Assembly: GCA_949825045.1 (NCBI GenBank)
Contig: OX463807.1
Location: 37,468,749 to 37,532,748, forward strand
Source of the DNA: Argyresthia goedartella
Lineage: Eukaryota; Arthropoda; Insecta; Lepidoptera; Argyresthiidae
Length of the DNA stretch: 64,000 nt
Reading direction: 5' to 3'
How positions within the stretch are numbered: the stretch's first letter is position 1; every line of letters starts with the position of its first letter. Below, piece after piece: positions 29,605 to 40,309 of the stretch. The translations under genes and the position numbers were made by a program. The notes beneath the pieces are model-generated. The model had not been told where the DNA came from, ran no database searches, and saw nothing but the letters and a program-made list of their open reading frames with translations.

Positions 29605-32560
29605 ATGGTACAGACTCGGTCAACAGCCAAAGCGATGAATATGGGTAATGAAAATGGTGAAGGTAAGATCGTTGCGAGTAGAAAATCGGAGCAGCCACCC
29701 GCGCCCGATGTCTCACATGCCGCTTCGGCAAGCGCACCCACGGCGCCTTCCCGCCCAGTAAGTTCGGCTTCGTCCCGTTCATCCGCCACGGTGGTAGCTA
29801 GAAGGTTGGCAGCTGAGGCGCAGCACGCACGCCGCCTCGCCGATTTGGAGACGCAAGAGATGCGCCGCCTCGCCGACTTGGAGGCGCAAGAGATGCGCCG
29901 CCTCGCAGAACTGGAGGCTCAACAAGTCAGTCGCCTCGTCGCCCTAGAACGTGAGACCGAGAGCACCGTGCAGAACTCGCCGCCATCGAGGCAGACGCGA
30001 GTCATCACAGCTCTAGGAGCAGCCGTACTGACATCGAAAAATGGTTCAGTAAGTCCAAGATTAGTAATCCTGAACTAAATAAACGTAATGTTTTCAGGTT
30101 ACCAGACCCTAAAATGAGCGTTGTGCCCCTCACGGAGGCAGCGACAGCGCTCCAGACCCGACGTGCCGCCCCGAACGCGGCCGCGGCACCCAGCGACGGC
30201 GCGGAGGTTCCGCACCTTATTAAAAGTCTCGAGGTTTTGTTTGATAAAGTTAATAAAGGCAATAGCCCCGCATTTAATATCTTACCTCGCTTTGACGGCA
30301 AGTCACATTTAGACTGGCTCAGTCTGAAATAGTGTTTCGAAAATACGCAAGCTTCATACAGTGCTGTGAACAACCTGGCAAGACTGAACGCGGCGCTGAC
30401 GGGCGCGGCGCGCGAGGCGGTGGCTGCGCTGCTGGTGTCAGCGCGCGAGCCTGGCGTCGTGCTGCGCGCGCTCGACACGCGCTACGGCCGCCCCGAGCTG
30501 GTGGTGGCGCACGAGGTAGCTGCGGTGCGCGCGTTGCCGCGCGTGAACGGTGAAGGTAAAGATTTTGCCATTTTTGCCAGTAGAGTTCGCAATTGCGTGG
30601 AAGTCATTCGTTTATTAGATCATACGGAATATCTGTCATCGCCGGAACTCTTCAGGCAATTATTTCAAAGATTTCCCCTCTATTACGAGCCAAATGGCTA
30701 GATTATGCCGCTCGTTATGAGGCTGGTGGTCTATCAAAGCTAGAAAATCTAGCCGATTTCCTAGCACACGAGATCGACCTCCAGTCTCGTTTTGGCATGA
30801 TACCTGAGCCGACTACTGCGTCGCACGCGGTAGATAGTAGGCGGGCCAGGGATAATGTGCATGTTATCGTTGAAAATCGCTCGAATTGCAATTCAATTTC
30901 GCATAAAAATAAATTGAATTCATCGACGACTGCACCTAAAATTAATTCGTGCATTGTATGTCAACAATCGCATGATTTAGTTCAATGTCACAAATTTGCG
31001 TCACTGTCAGTCGATGACAGATGGAAATTGATTAAAAAGAAAAGAGTCATCGATGCCTCAGAGTAGGTTGGCATAGATTAAGTTTGTGCAAGGCAAAGAA
31101 AACTTGTGACATTGACGGTTGCGTTTTCCGTCATCATTCGTTGTTGCACAACCCGAATTATGAGCGCGCCGCCGCCGCGCACGTGGAAGTGGAGGATGAC
31201 GAGGCCGCCGCGGGCACGTCCAGCGCCGCGCCGTGGGCCGCCGCGCCCGCAGCAGGCCCCGCCGCCCCCGCAGCAGGCCCCGCCGCCCCGCTCGCACCCG
31301 CTTCATATAATAACGATGAGATCCTGTCTCATACATCGACTTCAATTGCAACTGAATCCTCAGTGCATCCGTCGTTCCTCCGTCCGTTATTAAAGGTCGT
31401 GGCCGTGACCGTTTCCGGTCCGTCAGGTACCGTAGACACCTATGCATTGTTGGATGATGGTGCATCAGCGTCTTTCTTAGATTTGGAGATAGCTGCTAAA
31501 TTAGGAGTCTGCGGGCCCGAGAGACAAATACGTCTCGACTGCGTAGGCGGGTTAAGCAAAGACACGACGGTTCAGTATGTTGATTTTCATATAAAGGGAC
31601 GCCACGCAAAAGAGACTTATATGATTCGAAGGGCTCGGGCAATTAACGGGTTAGGTTGTGCAGCGCGACCGACGATTGACAAATCTGTCGTGTCAAAATT
31701 TAGTTACCTTTCTGACATAAAGGAAGAATTTTGCTATGACAACGTAAAACCGACAATTATCATTGGCATTGACAACTGGCATCTTACTATGTCTAGGGCC
31801 ACTCGTAAGGGTTCTAGGACACAGCCGGTTGCAATTCATACCGCCTTAGGGTGGTTTTTATTCGGTTTTGGCTGTAGCAAGACGACGCCAGTTGACACTG
31901 TCAACCATGCGACTGTTAGTGAGCCCCTGGTTGTAGATATTAGTGATCGCGCGGTATTAGAACAATTAATTCGTGAGCAATATAATATAGATTCGATTGG
32001 CATTTCTAAACGCGAAGCGCGCAGCTCCGATGACGAACGAGCTGTCCAAATTCTTGGCGCACGGCACGACGCCTACCGAGCGATCGTTATGAAGTCGGGC
32101 TTCTTTGGAAAACTGACAATCTATTTGTGCCTGACAGTTCTAAGCTTGCCTTGTCTAGGTTTCTTAGTCTAGAAAAAAAGATGTGCAGGGACTCTAACTA
32201 TGCAGAGCGATACCGTCAAAACATACACGACATGATTCGGGAGGGTTATGCTGAATTGTGCACGGAAGTGCATACCGCCAAGTCGCCTGTTTGGGTTCTG
32301 CCACATGTCGGTGTAACCAATCCGAATAAGCCGAATAAATTAAGATTAGTCCATGATGCTGCTGCGAAAAGTCAAGGAGTTCCCCTGAATTCGCTCCTGC
32401 TAACCGGTCCTGACCTTTTGTAGCCCCTGCTTGGAATCGTTTTGCGTTTTAGGGAAGGCAAAGTTGCCCTGATGGGAGACATACGCGAGATGTTTCCTCA
32501 AGTGAAAATTCGTGTGGAGGATCGTGATGCGCAAAGATTTCTCTGGCGTGACAACCCTAC
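29605..32560 (+). pseudogene. BEL/Pao gag, protease and start of RT, frameshifted
   Basis: Gag begins MVQTRSTAKAMN and has two to three repeats of QEMRRLADLEA in a coiled coil. Frameshifts lie near 29955, 30645, 31045, 32100 and 32555, and in-frame stops at 30330-30332 and 32421-32423. Between breaks the expected order remains: KWFSKSKI and FDGKSHLDW, a middle gag domain (NNLARLNAALTGAAREAV), zinc-knuckle relic (RCLRVGWHRLSLC), protease YALLDDGASASF, and RT linker GYAELCTEVH with KLRLVHDAAAKSQG. Several breaks are single-base, so assembly error is possible. Confidence 0.85.
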
Positions 32561-35379
32561 AGAGAACCCCTATGATTTTCGGTGCCGCATCTAGTCCTTT
32601 CACTGCCATTTACATTAAAAATAAGAATGCAGTGGAATGGCAAGAGCGCTTTCCAGCCGCGGCTCGAGCCATCATAGTCGATCACTATATGGATGACTGT
32701 ATAGTGAGCCTAGACTCGATCGATGAAGCTGCTAAACTTTCCGCAGAGATTCACCATATCCATCGACATGCTGGTTTCGAAATGCGGGCGTGGGCCTCAA
32801 ACGAACCCTCTGCTCTCTCACTTTTGCCAAAAGAGAGCTTGGTTGAGGTCCCTGTAGCTAGTCACGATGTAGATGTTGATCTTGGCCGCCTCGCCACGCC
32901 CGTGAGCACTCTTGGCCTTATTTGGCAACCCGTCGCCGATACAATTGGTTTAAACACGGGAATAAGCAACAATTGTGCGTTGCCAAATAAGTTTACCAAG
33001 CGCGAAGTGTTGGCTCACGTCATGCGGGTTTTCGACCCACTCGGATTTCTAGCACCAGTAGTAGTGACAGGCCGTATTATGTTCCAGAATGCATGGCGTA
33101 AGGGTCTTGACTGGGATGAGGAGCTCTCGCAGAATGACAGTGCGGCGTGGAGACATTGGTTTGAAGATTTATTTGCCGCTTCCCGATTGCAGATCCCACG
33201 CTGCTACTGTCCTGGCGAGTTGAAAGTAGATAAGTGCGAGCTTCACGTTTTCTGTGACGCAAGCGAGTCTGCCTTTTCTGCGGTCGCATATTGGCGTTTT
33301 ATTAAGGAAAACGGTGACGTAAAGCTTGCGCTTATATGTAGTAAAGTTCGCGTAGCTCCTCTAAAACCAATTTCCATAAATCGTTTGGAACTTCAAGGAG
33401 CTTTGGTTGCAGCTCGCCTCGCCTCCAGTATTTGTGAAGCTCACAGACTCAAACCTGTCAAACGCATATTCTGGTGCGATTCTATGACAGTTTTGGGTTG
33501 GCTCCGAAGCGAGGCGCGTCTGTTCAAGTCGTTCGTGTCACATAGAGTAGGCGAGATTATAGAGATAACTGACGTGAAGGAATGGCGCTGGGTGCCAAGT
33601 CATTTAAACGTTGCGGACGATGCAACTCGCATCAAGCGCGTCACGTTGTCTCCTGAGTCACGCTGGATATCAGGGCCTGCATTTTTGCTCTCTTCGGAGT
33701 GGCCCACTGAGCCCTGTGCACCTGAGTATACAGGTTTAGAAGACTGCAAACACGCAGTGCGTCCCGACTTAGTTCACCTCATTAGTGACGTTGCCAAGCA
33801 TGAGCCAGTTTCAGCCGATCCTGAACGTTTCAGCTCTTGGCTCAGACTGGTGCGTGCAACTGCTACAACGCATAAGTATCTCACATTACTGCGAATGCGT
33901 AGTCTAACTCGAAGGGGCTTATGTGTAGATAATTTAGTTCGATTAGAGGGAGGGCTTTGTACTTTTATGTTTCAGCCTACGAGTCAATGGCAACAGTTCA
34001 CTGCTCCGTGTTCCTCACATGGCTCAGCTAGAGTTTTGGCCGCCACTGACAATCGTCTAGCAGAGACGCACATCTTGCTCAAGTCCCAGTGGGGCTCATT
34101 TCTCAGCGAGATGACGCACCTCAATTGTCGTCCTGCTCAGCTCTTGCCACGCTCCAGTCGCCTGTCCAAACTGGGGGTTCTCATCGGGGAAGATAGACTG
34201 ATGCGATTGTCCGGCCGCATTAAGGCAGCGTCACACATACGTCACGAAACTAAAAGTCCGATTGTACTGGACGGAAGACACCCAGCAGTGCGTTTGCTTG
34301 TGGAGCACCATCATAGGAGGGCCGCCCACGCCAATACAGAGACGGTGGTCAATGAGCTCCGGCAAGATTACCACTTATTAAGCCTGAGAAGTACCGTCCG
34401 CGCAGTCGCCTTTCACTGCCAGTTTTGCCGCATTCGCCGAGCCGTGAATTTCCAGCCACCTACAGGAGACTTACCCGAGGCACGTTTGGGACATCACAAG
34501 CGGCCGTTTACGTTCACGGGGCTTGATTACTATGGACCAGTTCAAGTCTCTATCGGCCGAAGACGAGAGAAAAGATATGTCGCTCTCTACACTTGCCTCG
34601 TCGTCCGTGCCGTCCATCTGGAAGTGGTTGACAGTTTGTCCACAGACTCCGCGATGATGAGCCTCCGTCGTTTTATAGCCCGGCGAGGCACGCCAGCAGA
34701 GCTCTGGTCAGACAACGGGACCGCTTTTGTAGGCGCCAACCGAGAGCTCCGTCGCCTCTACGCCGAAGCCACAGCACAGTACGCTGCTTCAGAGAAGATT
34801 AACTGGCGTTTTATACCACCAGCCGCTCCTTTTATGGGCGGATCTTGGGAACGACTGGTGAAGAGCGTAAAAGTGGCTCTCAAGGTGACACTCACAGAAC
34901 GTGCCCCAACGGACGAGGTGCTTCGCACGCTTTTGGCAGAGGCTGAGGCACTTGTCAACTCGCGCCCACTCACCCATGTCGCCGTCGATCACAACAGCGA
35001 AGAAGCGCTCACTCCCACGCACTTTCTTCTGGCTGCATCTTCAGGCCGCCCGATACCAGCCACGTTATCAGACTCGGATTTTGCCTCAAGAAGCAGCTGG
35101 CGCAAGGCCGTTCGACTGGCAGACCATTTTTGGCAGCGATGGGTCAAAGAATACCTGCCAACACTCATCCCTAGACGCGGGCGTGGAGTAGCTCCTGAGG
35201 TGGCCATTGGCGACGTGGTATTCATCGCAGATCCAAACTCTCCCAGAGGCACCTGGCCACGGGGACGAGTCACAGCAGTTTTTCCAGGGCCCGATGGAGT
35301 AATCCGGGTGGCTGATGTTCGCACCCTGATGGGCGTCATGCGGCGGCCCCTCCGTAAGCTGGTGAAGCTGCCCTTCTAA
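32512..35379 (+). CDS. BEL/Pao pol C-terminal part: RT palm, RNase H, integrase
   Basis: 955 open codons; the first 15-20 residues are out of true frame because of the break near 32555. HYMDDCIVS (residues about 58-66) is the RT catalytic box. [17 protein letters not shown] (about 244-260) begins RNase [16 protein letters not shown] with HCQFC (about 598-640) is the integrase zinc-binding part. [20 protein letters not shown] and [11 protein letters not shown] carry the three acidic integrase residues. A C-terminal beta-rich domain ([17 protein letters not shown]) ends at 35379, just before the polypurine tract. The order PR-RT-RH-IN defines BEL/Pao. Confidence 0.95.
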   Translation: MWRIVMRKDFSGVTTLQRTPMIFGAASSPFTAIYIKNKNAVEWQERFPAAARAIIVDHYMDDCIVSLDSIDEAAKLSAEIHHIHRHAGFEMRAWASNEPSALSLLPKESLVEVPVASHDVDVDLGRLATPVSTLGLIWQPVADTIGLNTGISNNCALPNKFTKREVLAHVMRVFDPLGFLAPVVVTGRIMFQNAWRKGLDWDEELSQNDSAAWRHWFEDLFAASRLQIPRCYCPGELKVDKCELHVFCDASESAFSAVAYWRFIKENGDVKLALICSKVRVAPLKPISINRLELQGALVAARLASSICEAHRLKPVKRIFWCDSMTVLGWLRSEARLFKSFVSHRVGEIIEITDVKEWRWVPSHLNVADDATRIKRVTLSPESRWISGPAFLLSSEWPTEPCAPEYTGLEDCKHAVRPDLVHLISDVAKHEPVSADPERFSSWLRLVRATATTHKYLTLLRMRSLTRRGLCVDNLVRLEGGLCTFMFQPTSQWQQFTAPCSSHGSARVLAATDNRLAETHILLKSQWGSFLSEMTHLNCRPAQLLPRSSRLSKLGVLIGEDRLMRLSGRIKAASHIRHETKSPIVLDGRHPAVRLLVEHHHRRAAHANTETVVNELRQDYHLLSLRSTVRAVAFHCQFCRIRRAVNFQPPTGDLPEARLGHHKRPFTFTGLDYYGPVQVSIGRRREKRYVALYTCLVVRAVHLEVVDSLSTDSAMMSLRRFIARRGTPAELWSDNGTAFVGANRELRRLYAEATAQYAASEKINWRFIPPAAPFMGGSWERLVKSVKVALKVTLTERAPTDEVLRTLLAEAEALVNSRPLTHVAVDHNSEEALTPTHFLLAASSGRPIPATLSDSDFASRSSWRKAVRLADHFWQRWVKEYLPTLIPRRGRGVAPEVAIGDVVFIADPNSPRGTWPRGRVTAVFPGPDGVIRVADVRTLMGVMRRPLRKLVKLPF

Positions 35380-35395
35380 TAGAAAAGGGGAGGAA

Positions 35396-35619
35396 TGTGC
35401 ACGACGCACCTATTTGGAAACCTTTTCTTCTTTTTTATACCTTTTTTGTATTAATTTTGTATTTTGTTTTAGAATCTGTCAGTAGTTTTTCTGTCATGTC
35501 GTAGTCTGATTCTCGTTATGTTCTGTTCGTTTCTGTTTTCCTTAAAGTAAAGTCTTCTGTACCATGTTATGAACCAGTGCCTATTATTTATATAGCCCAG
35601 CTTTATTCAACCAGCTACA
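35396..35619 (+). repeat. 3' LTR of BEL/Pao element
   Basis: Matches the 5' LTR with two substitutions and one indel; preceded by the polypurine tract at 35381-35395 and followed by AAGGG. Confidence 0.95.
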
Positions 35620-35624
35620 AAGGG

Positions 35625-37042
35625 CTTATCTAAATATCCGTCGTTTTGTCGATAATCCTCTTCAATTTTATGCACGTGTGCACAATATTTTTGCCATTCT
35701 AAGGCATCAATAGAACTGAACGCTTCGGTTACTAGTTTCGGCATATTTAAATTTTTGTGCTCTATATTTATTTTTGCTACTCTCCTTTTCATTGAACTCC
35801 ATATCATCTCAATAGGATTTAGGTCACAGTGATAGGGTAGCAGCCGTAAACATTTGTGACCATGTTGTACTAATAAATTATCAACTTCATATACTGGTTC
35901 AGGTTTGTATCGTTTGACAATCTCCAGCAACTGTGGTTTAGTCATTTCTGATGAGAATTCGATACGATTCTCGTTTAACCACTTTTGAATTTCTGGTTTG
36001 TTTGTGTTTTTACTTGGAGCCTTATTAACCCTAATGCTATAGTATGGAGCGTTGTTCATTACTACCAAAGATGGTTCTTCAAGATAGGGTAGTAATTTTT
36101 CGGTTAACCATTTTTTGAAGTTTGTGTTATTCATTTCGTCGTGGTAGTCCCCACTTTTGGTATTTGATTTAAATACAAGGTCTGCGTTTTGGACCAACCC
36201 CGTTTCTCCTCCGGCATGAACAATAATATAACGTTGCCCTTTAGATACATGTACTAGAACTCCATCTATTTCTTGACTTTGCCAGCATTTTTTAGTGGTA
36301 TTCCTTATATACCACTGTATATAAGTCTCGTCTAAGTATAAAACTGGTCGACGATTAGCTGATAAAGCGTTTTTATTTAATTCTTGCAAATATTTAGCTC
36401 TCCACGCAGAAATATCATTGCGCTCGATTAAAACCTTGCGATTGCTTTGTGTTTTTTGGAAACGAAAGCCAATTGTTCGTAACAATTTACGAAGTGTTTC
36501 TTTGTTACCTTGGAAATTTATGTCGTCTTTTAGAACAGTAAGCAGTTTATTAATCGTTAGTAATTCCCTTTTAATCGCATAAAATTCATGCACTTTTCGC
36601 TTGATCAAACCTAGATCGAAACTGTCATCTTCTATTTTGCCACGTGTCCTTTTTCTCGATTTTCCTGGCGTGGTTATTTTCGTACCCATTTCTGCAACAA
36701 TTTTATAAATTGTTGATATACCAATACCTAAAAGAAAAATAAACTCATCATTAGAGTAATAAAATTAGAGAAAATGTAACCGAATTCTAGGCGGCCGAAG
36801 TCGCGGGCACCAGGTAATATATAATCTAAATTAAATTGGAACTAATGAATACCTACAGCTGTTTTAGTAAATAACGTTTATTCAATAGTAATCTGGTAAC
36901 ACTAGCCTGAAGCGGCTGCAATGCGTTTGTATTTGTATTTTTCAAACGGTATTATTGTAGTTTTTTGCAGCTTTTCTTCATCAAAGAATAATTTCATTTT
37001 GAGAATAATTTATCGTACACCACCTTTGTTTGCTTTCGGCAT
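35625..37042 (-). pseudogene. Intron-containing IS630/Tc1/mariner-type transposase, 5' and central part
   Basis: Exon 2 (36727 down to 35625) holds the main ORF: VLYLDETYIQW (first D), VVMNNAPYYS (second D replaced by N), PYHCDLNPIEMIWSSMKRR (E). There are 81 residues between the second position and the E. Upstream, CTTTTAG then GT gives a splice acceptor, and GIGISTIYKIVAEMG is the recognition helix. Exon 1 (37042 down to 36907) starts MPKANKGGVR, has one in-frame TAA, and ends KYKRIAAASG. The join is in phase, with an intron of 179 bp and a GC donor. Wide spacing recalls the DD82E (Sailor) clade. The D-to-N change and stop make it inactive. The C-terminus lies beyond the BEL insertion at 29189-29350. 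Confidence 0.8.
36728..36906 (-). other. Predicted intron of the transposase gene
   Basis: Minus-strand GCTAGT donor and TTTATTTTTCTTTTAG acceptor. Removing it joins IAAAS and GIGISTIYKI in frame to form a helix-turn-helix. A GC donor is a permitted minority type and may be a decayed GT. Confidence 0.6.
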
Positions 37043-37049
37043 GATTATC

Positions 37050-37600
37050 AAACAAAATACTTGTAATATTGGAAAAACTAATGGACTCTGAACTGATCAA
37101 CACAACACAACAACAACTGACAGCGAAGTGACATTTTCAAAATGGCGTCCGTAGTTTCCCCTTTAAGATAGGTTTGTGGCTCTGTAGCATGATGAGAACA
37201 TGACAGTAATAATTTGATAGTAGGAAAACCATTCGAAAAGTCGGAATGAAGTATACCCTACTATTTCATCTTTAACCTCGGCGTGGTGTAAGGAATATTT
37301 TGAAGTTGAATGTGGCAACACTAAATTTATTACGTCGATTCACCCCTTATTATAAAAGGTTCGCGGTTTGTAATGATGAAAATGTATTCAGACTTTACTT
37401 TACACAATTCAGACCACACCGAAGGGAATGCCATGGTTCCATACCTATGGCGAGTTGGTTTGATAACTGGGCTATCAGAAAGCACCGGAGGGAATCAGGA
37501 AAGGTACCACCCAGTCTAGGGCTTGCGAACTTCTGTCTACAATCTCTTGATTTATACTGCTACAGCAACAAGGAAAACCATCAATCGACAGCAATTTAAT
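37050..37600. other. Upstream flank of the transposase and non-coding gap
   Basis: 37050-37160 is the 5' flank of the minus-strand transposase (AAAATGGCGTCCG at 37139). CTTTACTTTACACAATTCAGACC at about 37396 recurs at about 14765. No other gene is seen; the transposon's terminal repeat could not be located. Confidence 0.35.
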
Positions 37601-37604
37601 AAAA

Positions 37605-37705
37605 ACCAGATATGGGAACAGTCGAGCTATAATTCAATTAGAAACACAAGGCAACAATTTTACAATAGAAAGAGGTGTGAGGCAAGGGGACCCTGGTCAG
37701 AGTGT
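37605..37705 (+). pseudogene. Short LINE RT fragment (GVRQGDP box)
   Basis: The plus frame reads RAIIQLETQGNNFTIERGVR then QGDP, the RT motif B' region typical of RTE-like LINEs (RGVRQGDPLSP). The fragment is about 100 bp, with no flanking RT sequence recognised. Confidence 0.6.
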
Positions 37706-37739
37706 CGATAAGGGGGCGGAAAGGCTATCTAAACGCGGA

Positions 37740-38350
37740 AAAAATTCTAAGTTTTTTTTTCCTTGGCGCCCCCTTATCTACACTCCAACCGGGACCCTTT
37801 AGATTTTGGTAGAAAGAAACATGATGTGTTCATATGTAAATGTCCTTTAGTTTATTAAGGGTTTATAACATTTATAGTTTGTGACACCTGCACACTTATC
37901 CTATCGCTCCACAAGTGTCGCGCCCGCCATAGGCCCTAGTCAACGCCGCACGATTACTGTTGCCACGGCCTCTGTGTGTGGATTTTTTTCCATCAAAACA
38001 TTGATCATTGTCACGCGTGGCAATAGTACAAAGCGGACCGCAGCGAGGGACACAAATGTCATTGTTCTGTCACATTTTCGAGCAAACTGTCAAAGTTTTG
38101 TTATGAATTCGTGGGGAAGAGACGTGTTGTTGTATTACAAAACTTTTTATTACTTGTTTTCCTTTAGTCAATACCTATTGAAAATCAAACTAAAGTTTCA
38201 AATATTCTTTACAATGATGGTTACACGCTGCTAATATTGGTATTGAACCTCTGTTGCCTGTTGTAAAATGGTATAAACCACTATATCAAGTCGTTATCAC
38301 TCGTTATTATCATATTTTAACTTTTGGTTGCAAAGGTTTTTGTTTAATTT
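37740..38350. other. Non-coding gap
   Basis: Nothing coding is recognised. TAAGGGGGCGGAAAGG (37709) and GGCGCCCCCTTATC (37765) are partly complementary across about 60 bp. Confidence 0.3.
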
Positions 38351-38353
38351 CAG

Positions 38354-38406
38354 AATTATGAAGAAAACGGTGCTTCGGAGAATGACGTAGAAGTGCAGGA
38401 TTACAA
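38354..38406 (+). CDS. Short internal exon candidate
   Basis: TTTGTTTAATTTCAG (ending 38353) is a strong acceptor and GTAAGC (38407) a good donor. The 53-bp exon reads NYEENGASENDVEVQDY plus two bases, acidic and open. Its end phase (two bases left) fits the exon at 57458, which needs one base. This makes a common plus-strand gene possible across about 19 kb of transposons. No family can be assigned from 17 residues. Confidence 0.4.
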
Positions 38407-38834
38407 GTAAGCAATATAATAAAATAATTAAACTACAACTACTAACCTAACCTTGAAATTACTTAGCTATATGAAAACACAGTTTTTACTTGAAATACTT
38501 GTTTTATAGCGTTCAAAAGCAATTTAATAACTGAGCAACTCTTGATCCAGTTAATAATCGATTGTATCTTATTTAAAGTTAAAGATCACAGTTAATACTG
38601 TGAAAAAAGCTTTAGTTACTGATTGAAAATATTTGATTAACAAACTAGTCTATTTATGTAACATTATGGTAAGTTAAAAAACATGTTTTAGGATGCAAAT
38701 GGATTTAACACTTTCAACAATGAATTTGTATTTTTTTTGCAAAGTGAACATTGAAGCTGAGAACATCTACCAATTATCAATTCTGTTGGAGTGTGCAGTT
38801 TCCCAGTAATTTCTAGGAGTGGGACAAGGACCAT

Positions 38835-39385
38835 GTTTCTCATTTTTTTAAATGCATTTCCAAGATATCTCTGGCGATAGTTCTTCGGAATGAGAGATTA
38901 TTATACTCTCCTCCTTTACCTTTGTAAAGTTGCCACGCATTGTTAGTGGCCACATCCAAACAGTGAGAAAATAAAATAAAATATGAGAAATACTATTTCT
39001 TGCCACAAATAGATATATGCTAAAGACCAATGTTTGATCTGACCTTGATTGATTGTTTTCATTGCTATCTTTTTATAAATGCAGACTAAACAGTGTATAC
39101 ATATTTTTTCTGATTCTGCGAGAACCGCTTGGCTTTCAAAGGTTCAGTGGTTTCTTAATTAGATGCTATAGTCATCACACTATTGTCCTTCCATTTACTA
39201 ATCGAAGTATGGTCTGATTGGCTAGACTTATACTTGAAAGTGCCTCTTTCTGTCTTCTTGAACTCTTTATTGGACAGCAAAGGACACTTTTTTGTATTGT
39301 CCTCACAAATTGTTCCAGTAGCTTTGAGTCCTTTTTTATTCAATTCATGAAAGCAAGGAATAAAAGAAGAACTTGACAAAGTTCA
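38835..39385 (-). pseudogene. piggyBac transposase C-terminal remnant
   Basis: On the minus strand, ELNKKGLKATGTICEDN, then CPLLSNKEFKKTERGTF, KWKDNSVMTIASN, further SICGKK-YF, LDVATNNAWQLYK and LSFRRTIARDILE follow the order of the piggyBac (DDE_Tnp_1_7) catalytic domain C-terminal half. Stops and frameshifts abound between 38848 and 39155. The N-terminal half and termini were not found. It belongs to an old, dead copy. Confidence 0.8.
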
Positions 39386-39479
39386 GGTGACAAGACTCAG
39401 GTATTAACTGGTGGAATAGTTGCACATATTATGCCCATATTATGCCCATATCCAAATCTAGTTTCACCAACCAAGTCAA

Positions 39480-39720
39480 AGTCAAAGTACTTTATTACTG
39501 TAGATATTAACATATACTTAGCAAACGTCATTTTTTGCCTCTTCTCTACATTGGACCACTGTGGGAGAAGAAGGGTGTAGAAACTCCCACAGATTGATTT
39601 TTAGATCTCTTTTAACCTCTGGAATGTCCCTGTACAGCGAATCTCGTGGACCCTAACGCGTCCAAGGTTCTGGCGAAAATAAACTTTCAATCGACTTGCG
39701 TTAGGAATTTGATAAGTTTG
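39480..39720 (-). repeat. Possible retroposon 3' end (AATAAAGTACTTTGACTTTGAC)
   Basis: Read on the minus strand, the segment ends AATAAAGTACTTTGACTTTGAC, a polyadenylation signal followed by two to three CTTTGA units. The preceding 230 bp show no protein match I can make. Confidence 0.35.
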
Positions 39721-40309
39721 TTAGGTTATTTTATTAGTTTCCTAACATGTTATGTACCATAATAAAGTTTATGAAATTACCTATCTTGTGATGTATAGTA
39801 CTCACATTTGATAATAAAGTTGATAAGGCTTTTCATCGATTGTTTGCAGAATCCATTATTTGACACTGACACCTCTAATTATATTTCGTTCTTACGGACC
39901 AAACACAAAACTTACACTATTTTCCATTTTTCACATCACCACTATTAATTTCTCCAGCGATAAGATGTATTATTTTATTACAAAACACAGTAATTACTTC
40001 ACAATAAATAAATATTGACAAACATAAAATGTAAGTCTGCCGCCGGTCGCCTGCCCAAAATGGCGAAATGGCTTGGTTATTTATTTATTTTGATAAATAG
40101 GCTGTCTCAATGTCAGTTCCAATCATATCACACGGTTGCCAACTAAACTACTCATAATCTTAGACTACTTCCGGGAACGTTCTGAAACTTGGTGAATATT
40201 CATAAAACGTCGAAGTTTGCAATACTTTCTATGCGCTTATGCAGCGCACAGGACGCTAGCCGCCCAAAAAAGTTATGCGCTTATGTAGCGCATAGGACGT
40301 TTGACGGGT
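39721..40309. other. Non-coding gap with a short direct repeat
   Basis: ATGCGCTTATG(C/T)AGCGCA(C/T)AGGACG occurs at 40230 and 40276, about 46 bp apart, each with an internal palindromic tendency (TGCGCT...AGCGCA). No gene is seen. Confidence 0.4.

Larger units (their letters stand above)
29351..35619 (+). mobile_element. BEL/Pao LTR retrotransposon
   Basis: LTRs at 29351-29575 and 35396-35619 begin TGTGCACGACG and end AGCTACA, with AAGGG duplicated on both sides (29346-29350, 35620-35624). TTTGGTCCTTCGAGCCGG follows the 5' LTR as a primer-binding site. AGAAAAGGGGAGGAA at 35381-35395 is the polypurine tract. The LTRs differ by two substitutions and one single-base indel in 225 bp. Gag is broken; the C-terminal half of pol is intact. 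Confidence 0.95.

Noticed and set aside
31106..31393. Proline-rich plus ORF overlapping the BEL gag
   Set aside because: Shadow frame of a G+C-rich gag linker; the true frame encodes alanine-rich gag sequence between the zinc knuckle and the protease.
34758..35409. Several minus ORFs across the BEL integrase
   Set aside because: Shadows of the long plus-strand pol frame.
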